Assembly: GCA_963801065.1 (NCBI GenBank)
Contig: CAWDDG010000004.1
Span: 434,001-498,000 of the forward strand
Source of the DNA: CAWDDG01 sp963801065
GTDB lineage: Bacteria > Actinomycetota > Actinomycetes > Jiangellales > Jiangellaceae
DNA: 64,000 nucleotides
Reading direction: 5' to 3'
How positions within the stretch are numbered: position 1 is the stretch's first letter; each line of letters begins with the position of its first letter. The position numbers and the translations under genes were made by a program. Below, in pieces: positions 17,795 to 29,766 of the stretch. A model generated the notes under the pieces. It was not told the DNA's origin, searched no databases, and saw only the letters and a list, made by a program, of their open reading frames with translations.

Positions 17795-18142
17795 TCAGGC
17801 TCCTCGAAGGACCGTCGTGTCGGTGAGTGAAACTCCCGCGTGCGCACGCGGTGCCGGGTTCGGACTGTCGGGATCGGACGAGCGCACAGCGTCCATGCCG
17901 TCCACCACGCCCCACCAGCGGTAGGACGTGATCGGTGGTACGTGGTCGACGCCGCCCGCGGCCCACGGATGGCAGCGACCAAGCCGTCGAACCGCGAGCC
18001 ACGTGCCACGGACGGCGCCGTGCATCTCGACGGCGCCCAGCGCGTACGCCGAGCAGGTCGGGTAGTACCGGCAGCGCTGACCATAGAGCGGACTGACGAC
18101 CACGCGGTACGCCCTCAGCAGGGCGACCAGGACCCGCGTCAT
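17795..18142 (-). CDS. yidD: Membrane protein insertion efficiency factor YidD
   Basis: A 115-residue member of the YidD family, a small membrane-associated protein that assists YidC. The signature YRVVVSPLYGQRCRYYPTCS and AYALGAVEMHGAVRGTWL are complete, as is the GRCHPWAAGGVDHVP motif. The C-terminal 35 residues extend past the usual family end and look unstructured. The ATG overlaps the rnpA stop by four bases. Confidence 0.93.
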   Translation of the reverse strand: MTRVLVALLRAYRVVVSPLYGQRCRYYPTCSAYALGAVEMHGAVRGTWLAVRRLGRCHPWAAGGVDHVPPITSYRWWGVVDGMDAVRSSDPDSPNPAPRAHAGVSLTDTTVLRGA

Positions 18143-18495
18143 GACCGCACTCCGGCGCGCAAGAGTACGCGGTCCAGCGCGTCGTCGAGGTCTCGCGCGA
18201 GCGCAGCGCCGGGGGCACTCGCGGCCTCCGGCTGCGCGCGGATCACCACCCGGGAACCTGCAGGCAGCCGGGCGAGTCGGTCGCGGAGGAGATGACGGAG
18301 CCGTCGGCGCACGGCGTTGCGAACGACGGCTCCGCCGATCGCTCTCCCCACGACGAAGCCCACCAGGGTAGGCGAGTCGACGTTCGTGCCGGGGACGACA
18401 TGTACGACCACGAGCGGACGCCCGATCCGGATACCGCGCCGCACGGTGCTGCGGTACTCCTGGGTCAGGCGCAGCCGATTCTCGGGAGGCAGCAT
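18139..18495 (-). CDS. rnpA: Ribonuclease P protein component
   Basis: A 118-residue protein subunit of RNase P, which matures the 5' ends of tRNAs with the RNA subunit RnpB. The basic RNA-binding helix RAIGGAVVRNAVRRRLRHLL (about residues 58-77) and the opening MLPPENRLRLTQEYRSTVRR are diagnostic. ATG 18495 is chosen because it begins the conserved protein; the frame upstream has no similarity. It lies between rpmH and yidD in the universal order. Confidence 0.95.
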   Translation of the reverse strand: MLPPENRLRLTQEYRSTVRRGIRIGRPLVVVHVVPGTNVDSPTLVGFVVGRAIGGAVVRNAVRRRLRHLLRDRLARLPAGSRVVIRAQPEAASAPGAALARDLDDALDRVLLRAGVRS

Positions 18496-18535
18496 GCGGA
18501 CTCCCCCCACCGAGAGCGGCATCGGCCGGCCGAGT

Positions 18536-18670
18536 TCAGGCCGACAGGCGGGCACGGCCCTTGCGACGACGGGCGCCGAGGATGGACCGGCCGGCCCGGG
18601 TGCGCATGCGCAACCGGAAGCCGTGGGTCCTCGCACGACGGCGATTGTTCGGCTGGAAGGTGCGCTTCAC
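18536..18670 (-). CDS. rpmH: 50S ribosomal protein L34
   Basis: A 44-residue L34 with the invariant KRTFQPNNRRRARTHGFR and RAGRSILGARRRKGRARLSA. The start is GTG at 18670; a longer open frame upstream is not part of the protein. It is first in the minus-strand rpmH-rnpA-yidD-yidC-jag run facing away from dnaA. Confidence 0.96.
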   Translation of the reverse strand: MKRTFQPNNRRRARTHGFRLRMRTRAGRSILGARRRKGRARLSA

Positions 18671-19168
18671 GTCCGGGCTCCGTGGTCGAGAGGGAAGGTC
18701 ATTCGAGGACCGACGATCGCTCAGGCGTGCGCCAGCACACCCACGTGCTCTGAGGGCTTCGTCGGACCGACCCACGGTACGTGGAGACGGCCCGCAGGGT
18801 CAAACCGGGCACCCTTGCACGGGTGCGGTCCGCCCCAACGTGGACGCAACCCGCTACTGTCGCATCTTGCGCCAGGCACCGCCCGGCAGCGACACGCCGA
18901 CAGCCTCGACGAAACCTGTGGACATCGGTTGATGCCGCCGTTGGGAGTTGTTAGCGTCGCGGCTTCGACCATCGTCGTGAAGACGGCGTCCAGGCAGGGG
19001 GAGACACCGCGTTTCCGCAGGTCAGCGGAGGATGGCGACGGACAGTGAAACAGACCGCCGGACCCTCCACATCCTGTGGACGACGGTGTGGACGTGTAGC
19101 ACGGTCGTCGAGCGGCGCGGCGCCGGCGCCACCACTCGGTGCTGTGGGTACGGACAACGGGAGACGAA
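18671..19168. other. rpmH-dnaA spacer with DnaA boxes
   Basis: A 498-base divergent promoter region with no gene. DnaA-box-like nonamers (consensus TTGTCCACA, read on the minus strand) are ATGTCCACA at 18917-18925, TCGTCCACA at 19075-19083 and ACGTCCACA at 19087-19095. The last two are 12 bases apart and lie close to the dnaA start, so they could serve dnaA autoregulation as well as origin function. Confidence 0.7.
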
Positions 19169-20626
19169 GTGACTGACGATCAGGGCGGTGATTTCGACAC
19201 CGCTTGGCGGGCTGCCCTGGCTGCACTCGACGGTGTCGACATCGGACCGCAGCAACGCGCCTTCCTGATGCAGGCCCGGCCGGTCACGTTGGTGGAGGAC
19301 ACCGCGGTCGTCGCCGTGCCCAGCGACTTCGCCCGGATCCAGCTCGAGCAGCGCCTGCGACCGATGCTCGTCGATGCGCTCGGGCGTGCTCTCGGGCGCC
19401 CGGTCGGCCTCGCCGTCAGCGTCACACCGGCGGCAGATGCACCCGAGGAGGTCATTGCCCCGGCGCTCGATCCAAGTGGCGCATTCGAAACGACGACGGC
19501 GACCACGACGGCGACGCCGAGGGAAGGTGAGCCCGGCTACCTGCCGCATCACGTCGTCGTCCCTGAACCCCGCCGACCAGAGACCGAGCAGCCTCGGCTC
19601 AATCCGCGCTACGCGTTCGAAACCTTCGTCATCGGCTCGAGCAACCGCTTCGCGCACGCGGCCGCCGTTGCCGTCGCCGAAGCCCCCGGCAAGGCGTACA
19701 ACCCGCTGCTGGTCTACGGCGACTCCGGCCTGGGCAAGACCCACCTGCTCCATGCCATCGGTCACTACGCGCGGACGATCTATCCGGGCACCCGGGTCAG
19801 GTACGTGAGCTCGGAGGAGTTCACGAACGACTTCATCAACTCCATCCGTGACGACAAGGCATCGGCATTCCAGCGCCGCTACCGCGATGTCGATGTTCTG
19901 CTCATCGACGACATCCAGTTCCTCGAGGGCAAGATCCAGACGCAGGAGGAGTTCTTCCACACGTTCAACACGCTGCACAACGCCAACAAACAGATCGTCA
20001 TGACCTGCGACCGTCCACCCAAGCAGCTCTCGAACCTCGAAGACCGTCTGCGCAACCGGTTCGAGTGGGGACTGATCTGCGATGTCCAGCCGCCCGACCT
20101 CGAGACCCGGATCGCGATCCTTTCGAAGAAGGCCGCTCAGGACCATCTCAACGTGCCGCCGGACGTCTTGGAGTACATCGCCAGCCGGATCGCGACGAAC
20201 ATCCGCGAACTCGAAGGCGCCCTGATCAGGGTCACCGCCTTCGCCAGTCTCAACCGCCAGCCGGTCGAGCTGGCGCTCGCCGAGGTAGTCCTGCGCGACC
20301 TCGTGCCCACCGACAGCGGTCCCGAGATCACCGGTGCGACGATCATGGCACAGACCGCCGCCTACTTCGGTCTCACCATCGAGGACCTGCAGGGTTCGAG
20401 CCGCAGTCGCGTCCTCGTCACGGCCCGGCAGATCGCGATGTACCTGTGCCGCGAACTCACCGAGCTCTCGCTACCGAAGATCGGCCAGCAGTTCGGCGGC
20501 CGGGACCACACGACTGTCATGCACGCCGAACGAAAGATCAGACACCTGATGGCGGAGCGGCGCAGCGTCTTCAACCAGGTCACGGAGCTCACCAACCGGA
20601 TCAAACAGCAGGCGAGACAGTCGTGA
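19169..20626 (+). CDS. dnaA: Chromosomal replication initiator protein DnaA
   Basis: A 485-residue AAA+ initiator that melts oriC and loads the replicative helicase. Domain I covers about residues 1-90, domain II is a short Thr-rich linker, and domain III has Walker A GDSGLGKT at 184-191 and Walker B VLLIDDIQFL. The helix-turn-helix domain IV ends with the DnaA-box-binding GGRDHTTVMHAERKI. The start is GTG 19169, preceded by GGGAGACGAA; an upstream start at 19139 is possible but has no better ribosome site. DnaA boxes lie on both sides of the gene. Confidence 0.97.
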   Translation: MTDDQGGDFDTAWRAALAALDGVDIGPQQRAFLMQARPVTLVEDTAVVAVPSDFARIQLEQRLRPMLVDALGRALGRPVGLAVSVTPAADAPEEVIAPALDPSGAFETTTATTTATPREGEPGYLPHHVVVPEPRRPETEQPRLNPRYAFETFVIGSSNRFAHAAAVAVAEAPGKAYNPLLVYGDSGLGKTHLLHAIGHYARTIYPGTRVRYVSSEEFTNDFINSIRDDKASAFQRRYRDVDVLLIDDIQFLEGKIQTQEEFFHTFNTLHNANKQIVMTCDRPPKQLSNLEDRLRNRFEWGLICDVQPPDLETRIAILSKKAAQDHLNVPPDVLEYIASRIATNIRELEGALIRVTAFASLNRQPVELALAEVVLRDLVPTDSGPEITGATIMAQTAAYFGLTIEDLQGSSRSRVLVTARQIAMYLCRELTELSLPKIGQQFGGRDHTTVMHAERKIRHLMAERRSVFNQVTELTNRIKQQARQS

Positions 20627-21011
20627 TCCACTTCTCACAGTCTGTGGACAAGTCTGTGGACAGTGATCGATCGTCAGGGGATCGTCTTGGGACGCAGACT
20701 TCCCGGCAGTGGATGCCACAGCTTCGTCCACGGCAGCCGGATGCTGGTCTGCACAGGCCATCGGGACGGTCGGAACCCGCCCGACCTGCACTGACGGCCG
20801 TTGTCCACAACATCCACCACCGCTATGACGATGACGAGAAGACAGCAGGATCCGATAGGAACGCGCATCTGCCCGCACCCCGCTCTGTGGACGATGCGCA
20901 GCCCGGGCCGCTTGTCGTCGCCGCGTGGAAGGATGGCGGCGACCCGCGCGGCTGGGTACGCACGGTCATGAGGTCGACGCGGGCATTGCCCGGCGGGAGG
21001 ACGGTGGAACG
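20627..21011. other. oriC: Candidate oriC (dnaA-dnaN spacer with DnaA boxes)
   Basis: A 385-base spacer at the standard actinobacterial origin position. Perfect TTGTCCACA boxes are at 20801-20809 (plus) and 20643-20651 (minus). One-mismatch boxes are CTGTCCACA at 20655-20663 (minus) and TCGTCCACA at 20886-20894 (minus), with a weaker TCGTCCACG at 20724-20732. The first pair is spaced 12 bases. Bases 20820-20870 are locally less GC-rich and could be the unwinding region. Confidence 0.88.
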
Positions 21012-22142
21012 GTGAAGTTCCGGCTCGAGCGCGACGTGCTTGCGGAGGCGGTCGCCTGGACGGCGCGCACGCTGCCCAACCGGCCGACCGTGCCCGTCCT
21101 CGCCGGGCTGCGGATAGACGCGGTCGACGGGTCGGTCACATTCTCGTCGTTCGACTACGAGGTGTCCGGCCGCGTGACGGTCGAGGCCGAGGTCGCCGAT
21201 CCCGGCACGGTCCTCGTGTCCGGTCGCTTGCTCGCTGACATCGCCCGCTCGCTGCCGTCCCGTCCGGTCGACGTCACGTCCGATGGCACCAAGGTCGTCA
21301 TCACCTGCGGCAGCGCCCGGTTCACGCTCCAGACTCTTCCGGTCGAGGAGTACCCGGAGCTCCCCGCACTGCCCGAGTCGTCCGGTGCGGTCGATGCGGC
21401 GCTACTCGCCGAGGCGGTGAGCCAGGTAGCGGTCGCCGCGGGGCGCGACGACATGCTGCCAACGCTCACCGGCATCCGGGTCGAGATCGAGGGCGAGAAG
21501 GTGACGCTCGCCGCCACTGACCGCTATCGACTCGCCGTCCGAGAGTTGACCTGGCGGCCGGAGCGGCCCGAGGTCTCGGCGATCGCCCTCGTACCAGCCC
21601 GGACGCTGGTCGACACCGCGAGGACGCTGGCCGCCGAAGGCGAGGTTGCGCTCGCCCTGGGTGGCGGAGCCAACGACAGCCTGATCGGTCTGGCCGCCGG
21701 TGGCCGGCGCACGACCAGCCGGCTCATCGACGGCGAGTGGGTTCCCAACTACCGCAGGCTGTTCCCTGCTGAGACCGCCACTGTCGCCCGCGTCGAGATG
21801 TCCGCGCTGGTCGAGGCCGTCAAGCGGGTGGCTCTGGTCGCCGAGCGCAACACGCCGATCCGGTTGACCTTCGAAGACGGCCAGGTCGTCCTCGAAGCCG
21901 GCAGCGGCGAGGACGCACAGGCGTCCGAGGCGCTGTCCGGATCGGTAGAGGGCCCTGCCGTCGCCACCGGCTTCAACCCGGGTTACCTGCTCGACGGGCT
22001 GCAGGCCATCGACGCGCCGTTCGCCCACCTCTCGTTCACCGAGCCGCTCAAGCCAGCCGTCCTGCAGGGCGCCGAGAGCGCCGAGGGCGAGGCGATCCCC
22101 GGCTACCGCTACCTCGCCATGCCGATCAGGCTGTCGAGCTGA
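21012..22142 (+). CDS. dnaN: DNA polymerase III beta subunit (sliding clamp)
   Basis: A 376-residue ring-forming processivity clamp for DNA polymerase III. Three clamp domains can be followed: KFRLERDVLAEAVAWTARTL at the start, the central LPTLTGIRVEIEGEKVTLAA with DRYRLAVREL, and the C-terminal FNPGYLLDGLQAID ending with the canonical YRYLAMPIRL. GTG 21012 follows GGGAGG; the open frame upstream lies within the oriC spacer and is not coding. Confidence 0.96.
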   Translation: MKFRLERDVLAEAVAWTARTLPNRPTVPVLAGLRIDAVDGSVTFSSFDYEVSGRVTVEAEVADPGTVLVSGRLLADIARSLPSRPVDVTSDGTKVVITCGSARFTLQTLPVEEYPELPALPESSGAVDAALLAEAVSQVAVAAGRDDMLPTLTGIRVEIEGEKVTLAATDRYRLAVRELTWRPERPEVSAIALVPARTLVDTARTLAAEGEVALALGGGANDSLIGLAAGGRRTTSRLIDGEWVPNYRRLFPAETATVARVEMSALVEAVKRVALVAERNTPIRLTFEDGQVVLEAGSGEDAQASEALSGSVEGPAVATGFNPGYLLDGLQAIDAPFAHLSFTEPLKPAVLQGAESAEGEAIPGYRYLAMPIRLSS

Positions 22143-22169
22143 CCTCCCCGCCCCCCGACGGAGGAACCC

Positions 22170-23093
22170 ATGGAACTCGGTCTGGTCGGTCTCGGTCGCA
22201 TGGGTGGCAACATGCGCGAGCGTCTACGCCGTAGCGGACACACGGTCGTCGGATACGCCCGCCGTCCCGATGGCCGCGACGCCGACTCGCTTGCGGCGAT
22301 GGTCGAGCAGCTCGCGGCTCCGCGGGCGGTCTGGCTGATGATCCCGGCCGGCGACCCCACCCGCTCGACGGTCGTCGAGCTCGGCGGCCTCCTGGCGGCC
22401 GGAGACGTCGTGGTCGACGGCGGCAACTCCCGCTGGACCGACGATCAGACAAACGCTCCGTACCTCGCGGACCGGGGCATCGGCTACGTCGACTGCGGCG
22501 TATCTGGCGGCGTCTGGGGCCTGGAGAACGGCTATGGCCTGATGGCGGGCGGCGCGGCCACCGACGTCGAACGGCTCATGCCCATCTTCGACACGCTGCG
22601 TCCGGAGGGCCCACGCGACGAGGGCTTTGTCCATGCAGGCCCGGTCGGCGCTGGACATTTCGCCAAGATGGTGCACAACGGTATCGAGTACGGCCTCATG
22701 CAGGCCTACGCGGAAGGCTACGAACTGCTCGCAGCGACCGACCTCGTCACCAACGTCCCTGGCGTCCTCAGGGCGTGGTCGCGTGGAACCGTGGTGCGCT
22801 CCTGGCTGCTCGATCTTCTGGTCGCCGCCTTGGAGGAGGATCCCGGCCTGGCCGAGATCAAGGGATACGTCGAGGACTCCGGAGAGGGCCGGTGGACGGT
22901 CGAGGCAGCGATCGACCACGGTGTGCCCGCTCCGGTGATCTCGGCAGCGCTGTTCTCACGGTTCGCCTCCAGGCAGGACGATTCCCCCGCGATGAAGGCC
23001 GTGGCCGCCCTCCGCAACCAGTTCGGCGGCCACGCGGTCCGGGCCGCGGACGAGGCCGGGCCGTCCTCCGGTGCGGGCGACACGCGTAGCTGA
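22170..23093 (+). CDS. gnd: 6-phosphogluconate dehydrogenase, decarboxylating (short GndA type)
   Basis: A 307-residue oxidoreductase that converts 6-phosphogluconate to ribulose 5-phosphate plus CO2. The Rossmann motif is GLVGLGRMGGNM (5-16), the substrate loop is VDCGVSGGVWGLENGYGLM, and the catalytic lysine is K166 in GHFAKMVHNGIEYG. The length near 300 is that of the bacterial YqeC/GndA subgroup rather than the 470-residue type; this subgroup is often NAD-dependent. The position between dnaN and recF is a lineage trait of several actinobacterial orders. It starts at ATG 22170 after ACGGAGGAA. Confidence 0.93.
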   Translation: MELGLVGLGRMGGNMRERLRRSGHTVVGYARRPDGRDADSLAAMVEQLAAPRAVWLMIPAGDPTRSTVVELGGLLAAGDVVVDGGNSRWTDDQTNAPYLADRGIGYVDCGVSGGVWGLENGYGLMAGGAATDVERLMPIFDTLRPEGPRDEGFVHAGPVGAGHFAKMVHNGIEYGLMQAYAEGYELLAATDLVTNVPGVLRAWSRGTVVRSWLLDLLVAALEEDPGLAEIKGYVEDSGEGRWTVEAAIDHGVPAPVISAALFSRFASRQDDSPAMKAVAALRNQFGGHAVRAADEAGPSSGAGDTRS

Positions 23094-23096
23094 CGG

Positions 23097-24248
23097 ATGT
23101 ATCTCTCGCACCTCTCTCTCGCCGACTTCCGGTCCTACCCCGAGGTCGAGCTCCCGCTGGAGCCCGGCGTGACGGCATTTGTCGGCCCGAACGGCGAGGG
23201 CAAGACCAACCTGGTGGAGGCGGTGGGTTACCTGGCCACGCTGACCAGCCATCGGGTCGCGACAGATGCGCCGCTGGTCCGGCTCGGCACGGAGCGGGCC
23301 GTCATCCGCGGCAATGTCGTCCGCGACCGCCGTGCCACGTTGATCGAGATCGAGATCGCGCCGGGCCGGGCGAATCGGGCGCGAGTCAACCGGTCTGCGG
23401 TGCCGCGCCCGCGTGAGGTCCTGGGGCTGCTGCGAACCGTGCTGTTCGCCCCCGAGGACATCGCACTGGTCAGGGGCGACCCATCGGACCGTCGACGCTT
23501 TCTCGACGACCTGCTCGTCGCCCGGGCGCCACGGCTTGCGGGGGTCCGCTCTGACTACGACCGCGTGCTCAAGCAGCGCAACGCACTTCTCAAGTCGGCC
23601 GGAGCAGCGGTGCGGGCCAGTCGCGGCGGCGCGGGCGGTGTTGCTGATCTGCGCACCCTCGACGTCTGGGACACCCACCTCGCGCAGGCCGGTGCCGAGC
23701 TGCTCGCCGCGCGGCTCGAACTGGTCGAGGGGTTACGACCACTGGTCGCCAAGTCGTACGACGCCGTCGCCGAGGGCATCACCAAGGGGGATGCCCGCAT
23801 GGACTACAGGTCTTCACTCGGTTCCGACGTCGCCCTGGCTCCGGATCGCGACGTCCTGGCCGCGGCGCTACTCGATGCGACCGGACGGATGCGCCGCGAC
23901 GAGATCGAGCGCGGCATCTCGCTGGTGGGCCCGCACCGCGACGACCTCGTGCTCAGCCTCGGACCGACGCCGGCCAAGGGCTACGCCAGCCAGGGCGAGT
24001 CCTGGTCCTTCGCGCTCGCGCTCAAGCTCGCGTCGTACGAGATGCTGCGTTCTTCGGGCGACGACCCGGTGCTCCTCCTGGACGACGTGTTCGCCGAGCT
24101 CGACGGCGGTCGGCGCGCCCGGCTGGCGCGGCTCGTCGGGCATGCTGAGCAGGTGCTGGTGACGACGGCGGTGCCGGCGGACGTGCCGGAGGAGCTTACG
24201 GGCGCGAGGGTCGACGTGATGGACGGCGAGCTCCGGAGACTCCGGTGA
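23097..24248 (+). CDS. recF: DNA replication and repair protein RecF
   Basis: A 383-residue SMC-like ATPase that helps load RecA at gapped DNA. Walker A is GPNGEGKTN at residues 30-38; the signature region lies around GPHRDDLVLSLG, followed by YASQGESWSFALALKLA. Walker B is PVLLLDDVFAELDGGRRARL. The start ATG lies three bases after the gnd stop, and the stop overlaps the DUF721 GTG, so the origin genes form a tightly packed operon. Confidence 0.96.
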   Translation: MYLSHLSLADFRSYPEVELPLEPGVTAFVGPNGEGKTNLVEAVGYLATLTSHRVATDAPLVRLGTERAVIRGNVVRDRRATLIEIEIAPGRANRARVNRSAVPRPREVLGLLRTVLFAPEDIALVRGDPSDRRRFLDDLLVARAPRLAGVRSDYDRVLKQRNALLKSAGAAVRASRGGAGGVADLRTLDVWDTHLAQAGAELLAARLELVEGLRPLVAKSYDAVAEGITKGDARMDYRSSLGSDVALAPDRDVLAAALLDATGRMRRDEIERGISLVGPHRDDLVLSLGPTPAKGYASQGESWSFALALKLASYEMLRSSGDDPVLLLDDVFAELDGGRRARLARLVGHAEQVLVTTAVPADVPEELTGARVDVMDGELRRLR

Positions 24249-24901
24249 GACGGCCCGTCAAGTCGGCGGGGTCTGCCGAAAGCCCCTCGGACGTCGGGGT
24301 CGATGGCGGGAAAAGCGTGCCATCGACCCCTCTTGGAGTGTCCGAGGTACTTTCGCCAGACCCCGCCTCCGCTGGCCCTCAGCCCACTGGTGAGATGTGG
24401 GATCCGGAGGGGACGGACTTGGCGCGGGCGCTGGTAGGCCGGGCGCGCGCGGCCGGACGACCCGGTGTGACGCAGCCGACCGGACGCGGCGCCGGTCGGC
24501 GCCGGAGAGCGCCGGGGGCGGGGTGGAGCGGTCCCGCGCGGGACGAACGCGACCCGCAGTCGCTGGACGTGGCGGTCGACCGACTGGTGGGTGAGCACGG
24601 GTGGGGCCAGGACCTGGCCGTGCACGGTGTCGTCGCGCGCTGGGACCAGGTCGTCGGCGCCGAACTCGCGGCCCACGTCCGCCCGGAGCGTTACGCCACT
24701 GGGGAGCTCACCGTTCGCGCCGACTCGACAGCCTGGGCGACCCAGGTGAAGCTGCTGGCACCAGACCTGGTCAGGCGGCTGAACGAGGAGATCGGCGACG
24801 GAATGGTGAGCCGCGTGGTCGTCCTGGGACCGCACGCCCCGAGCTGGCGCAAAGGGCGGCGCAGCGTCCCGGGTCGCGGTCCCCGGGACACGTACGGCTG
24901 A
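24245..24901 (+). CDS. DUF721 (DciA-like) domain protein
   Basis: A 218-residue protein with a C-terminal DUF721 domain (about residues 115-200): WGQDLAVHGVVARWDQVVG, ELTVRADSTAWATQVKLLAP and DLVRRLNEEIGDGMV. DUF721 proteins of the DciA type load the replicative helicase in bacteria lacking DnaC/DnaI; this link is established for DciA in other bacteria and inferred here. The first 55 residues are low-complexity and the real start may be downstream, but GTG 24245 overlaps the recF stop. The gene order recF-DUF721-gyrB is standard for actinobacteria. Confidence 0.87.
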   Translation: MRRPVKSAGSAESPSDVGVDGGKSVPSTPLGVSEVLSPDPASAGPQPTGEMWDPEGTDLARALVGRARAAGRPGVTQPTGRGAGRRRRAPGAGWSGPARDERDPQSLDVAVDRLVGEHGWGQDLAVHGVVARWDQVVGAELAAHVRPERYATGELTVRADSTAWATQVKLLAPDLVRRLNEEIGDGMVSRVVVLGPHAPSWRKGRRSVPGRGPRDTYG

Positions 24902-25130
24902 GGCGAACGGCGGATCTCCGCTACCGCCCGAACGTTGCCCGCGCGGGTAGGGGGAGTCGGCCGTGGCGAGTTCCGGGCAGAGAATGCCCACAGCGGCCCG
25001 TACAGTGCGCGTTTGACGGCGCTCTATGGGTAGACTCGAAGTACCACACAGGCCGCTCCGGCCTTCTGCGGGTCATAGACGCCCGCAGCGGGTCAAGGGC
25101 GGCCTACCCCTGGCAGGAGGTCTTCCACCC

Positions 25131-27152
25131 GTGACGCAGCCGGACACTACGGCAGCCCCCACCATGTCATACGACGCCAGCGACATCACCGTTCTCGAAG
25201 GCCTCGAAGCCGTCCGCAAACGCCCGGGCATGTACGTCGGTTCCACGGGCGAGCGCGGCCTGCACCACCTGGTCTACGAGGTCGTCGACAACTCCGTCGA
25301 TGAGGCGCTGGCGGGGCAGGCCGATCGCATCGACGTGACGCTGCTGCCCGAGGGCGCCGTTCGAGTCGTCGACAACGGCCGCGGCATCCCGGTCGACGAG
25401 CACCCGGTCGAGCGGAAGCCGGCGCTGGAGGTCGTCATGACTCAGCTGCACGCCGGCGGCAAGTTCGGCGGCGGTGGGTACAAGGTGTCCGGCGGTCTGC
25501 ACGGCGTGGGCGTCTCCGTCGTCAACGCGCTGTCGAGCCGGGTCGAGGTCGAGGTCGCCCGCGACGGGTACTGCTGGCACCAGTCGTACACGTACGGCGT
25601 ACCGGACGGACCGCTCGAACGGGGCAAGGCCACCGACGAGACCGGCACGACGACCACGTTCTGGGCCAGCAACGACATCTTCGAGACCACGGATTACGAC
25701 TTCGAGACGCTGTCGACCCGGTTCCGCGAGATGGCCTTCCTCAACAAGGGCCTGACCATCGTGATGCGTGACGAACGACCCCAGGGCATCGACCCGGGGG
25801 CCGAGGAAGACGTCGAGACCCCCCACACGGCGGGTCCACGCGAGGTCCGTTACCGGTACGAGGACGGTCTGGTCGACTACGTCACCCACCTCAACCGAGG
25901 CAAGGAAGCCGTACACCGCAGCATCGTCGACTTCGAGGCGATGTCCAACGGCGAGACCACGCAGCCCATGAGCCTCGAGCTCGCCATGCAATGGAACACA
26001 GGGTTCACCGAGTCGGTCCACACCTTCGCCAACACCATCAACACCCACGAGGGGGGCACCCACGAGGAGGGCTTCCGGGCCTCGTTGACCGGCCTGGTGA
26101 ACAGGTTCGCCCGTGACTGGGGAATCCTCAAGGAGAAGGACGCCAACCTGACCGGTGACGACGTTCGCGAGGGCCTCACCGCGATCGTCAGCATCAAGGT
26201 GGAGGAGCCTCAGTTCGAGGGTCAGACGAAGACCAGGCTCGGCAACACCGAGGCCAAGAGCTTCGTCCAGCGGGTAGTGAACGACCAGCTCGGTGCCTGG
26301 TTCGAGCAGAACCCCACCGAGGGCAAGGCGATCGCGCGCAAGGCACAGAGCGCCGCGATCGCCCGGGTCGCCGCTCGCAAGGCCCGCGACGCCGCCCGCA
26401 GTCGCAAGGGTTTGCTCGGCGGGGCCGGCCTGCCCGGCAAGCTGGCCGACTGCCAGTCGACGAACCCCGAGGAGTGCGAGCTGTTCATCGTCGAGGGCGA
26501 CTCCGCGGGCGGCCCGGCCAAGCAGGGTCGCGACCCGAGGGTGCAGGCGATCCTGCCGATCCGGGGCAAGATCCTCAACGTCGAGAAGGCCCGGATCGAT
26601 CGGATCCTGCAGAACCAGGAGGTCCAGTCGATCGTCAGCGCCCTCGGCACCGGCGTCCAGGAGGAGTTCGACCTCAACCGGCTGCGCTACCACAAGATCG
26701 TCCTGATGGCCGATGCCGACGTCGACGGCCAGCACATCCGCACATTGCTGCTGACGCTGCTGTTCCGGTTCATGCGCCCGGTTATCGAGCACGGGTTCGT
26801 GTTCCTCGCGCAGCCGCCGCTGTACAAGCTCAAGTGGACTGGTCGCGACGTCGCGCCGGAGTTTGCCTACTCCGACCGTGAGCGCGACGCGCTGCGGGAA
26901 GCGGGCCTGGCGATGGGCAAGCGGCTGCCCAAGGAGGATCCGATCCAGCGGTACAAGGGCCTCGGCGAGATGAACGACGACGAGCTCTGGGAGACCACCA
27001 TGGACCCAGAGCAGCGGATCCTGCTCCAGGTCACGCTCGAGGACGCCGCGCAGGCCGACGACATCTTCACCACGCTGATGGGCGAAGACGTCGAGAGCCG
27101 CCGCAGCTTCATCCAGCGCAACGCGCGCGACGTCCGCTTCCTGGACATCTGA
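25131..27152 (+). CDS. gyrB: DNA gyrase subunit B
   Basis: A 673-residue ATPase subunit of gyrase, which introduces negative supercoils. The GHKL ATP-binding motifs are EVVDNSVDEALAG, VVDNGRGIPVDEHP and GLHGVGVSVVNALS. The TOPRIM motif is EGDSAGGPAKQGRD with MADADVDGQHIRTLLLTL, and the C-terminus reads PIQRYKGLGEMN. GTG 25131 is preferred because GGCAGGAGG lies ten bases upstream. The 229-base spacer before it carries a TTGACG at 25013 and TAGACT at 25031, but their 12-base gap is too short for a standard promoter. Confidence 0.97.
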   Translation: MTQPDTTAAPTMSYDASDITVLEGLEAVRKRPGMYVGSTGERGLHHLVYEVVDNSVDEALAGQADRIDVTLLPEGAVRVVDNGRGIPVDEHPVERKPALEVVMTQLHAGGKFGGGGYKVSGGLHGVGVSVVNALSSRVEVEVARDGYCWHQSYTYGVPDGPLERGKATDETGTTTTFWASNDIFETTDYDFETLSTRFREMAFLNKGLTIVMRDERPQGIDPGAEEDVETPHTAGPREVRYRYEDGLVDYVTHLNRGKEAVHRSIVDFEAMSNGETTQPMSLELAMQWNTGFTESVHTFANTINTHEGGTHEEGFRASLTGLVNRFARDWGILKEKDANLTGDDVREGLTAIVSIKVEEPQFEGQTKTRLGNTEAKSFVQRVVNDQLGAWFEQNPTEGKAIARKAQSAAIARVAARKARDAARSRKGLLGGAGLPGKLADCQSTNPEECELFIVEGDSAGGPAKQGRDPRVQAILPIRGKILNVEKARIDRILQNQEVQSIVSALGTGVQEEFDLNRLRYHKIVLMADADVDGQHIRTLLLTLLFRFMRPVIEHGFVFLAQPPLYKLKWTGRDVAPEFAYSDRERDALREAGLAMGKRLPKEDPIQRYKGLGEMNDDELWETTMDPEQRILLQVTLEDAAQADDIFTTLMGEDVESRRSFIQRNARDVRFLDI

Positions 27153-27231
27153 CAAGACGTGGCAACCACGCCACCCCGACGAACGTCTACGTCATGTGCG
27201 GCCCACTGCGCCGCACCGGAGGACCAAACCC

Positions 27232-29760
<2,529 letters not shown>

Positions 29761-29766
29761 TGGCTT

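Noticed and set aside
19139..19168. Upstream start for DnaA
   Set aside because: The extra ten codons add no conserved sequence and GTG 19169 has the GGGAGA ribosome site.
25013..25036. Housekeeping promoter TTGACG/TAGACT for gyrB
   Set aside because: The spacer is only 12 bases, well short of the usual 16-18.
25167..27155. A 662-codon minus-strand frame opposite gyrB
   Set aside because: Same cause: third-position GC bias leaves the antisense frame open.
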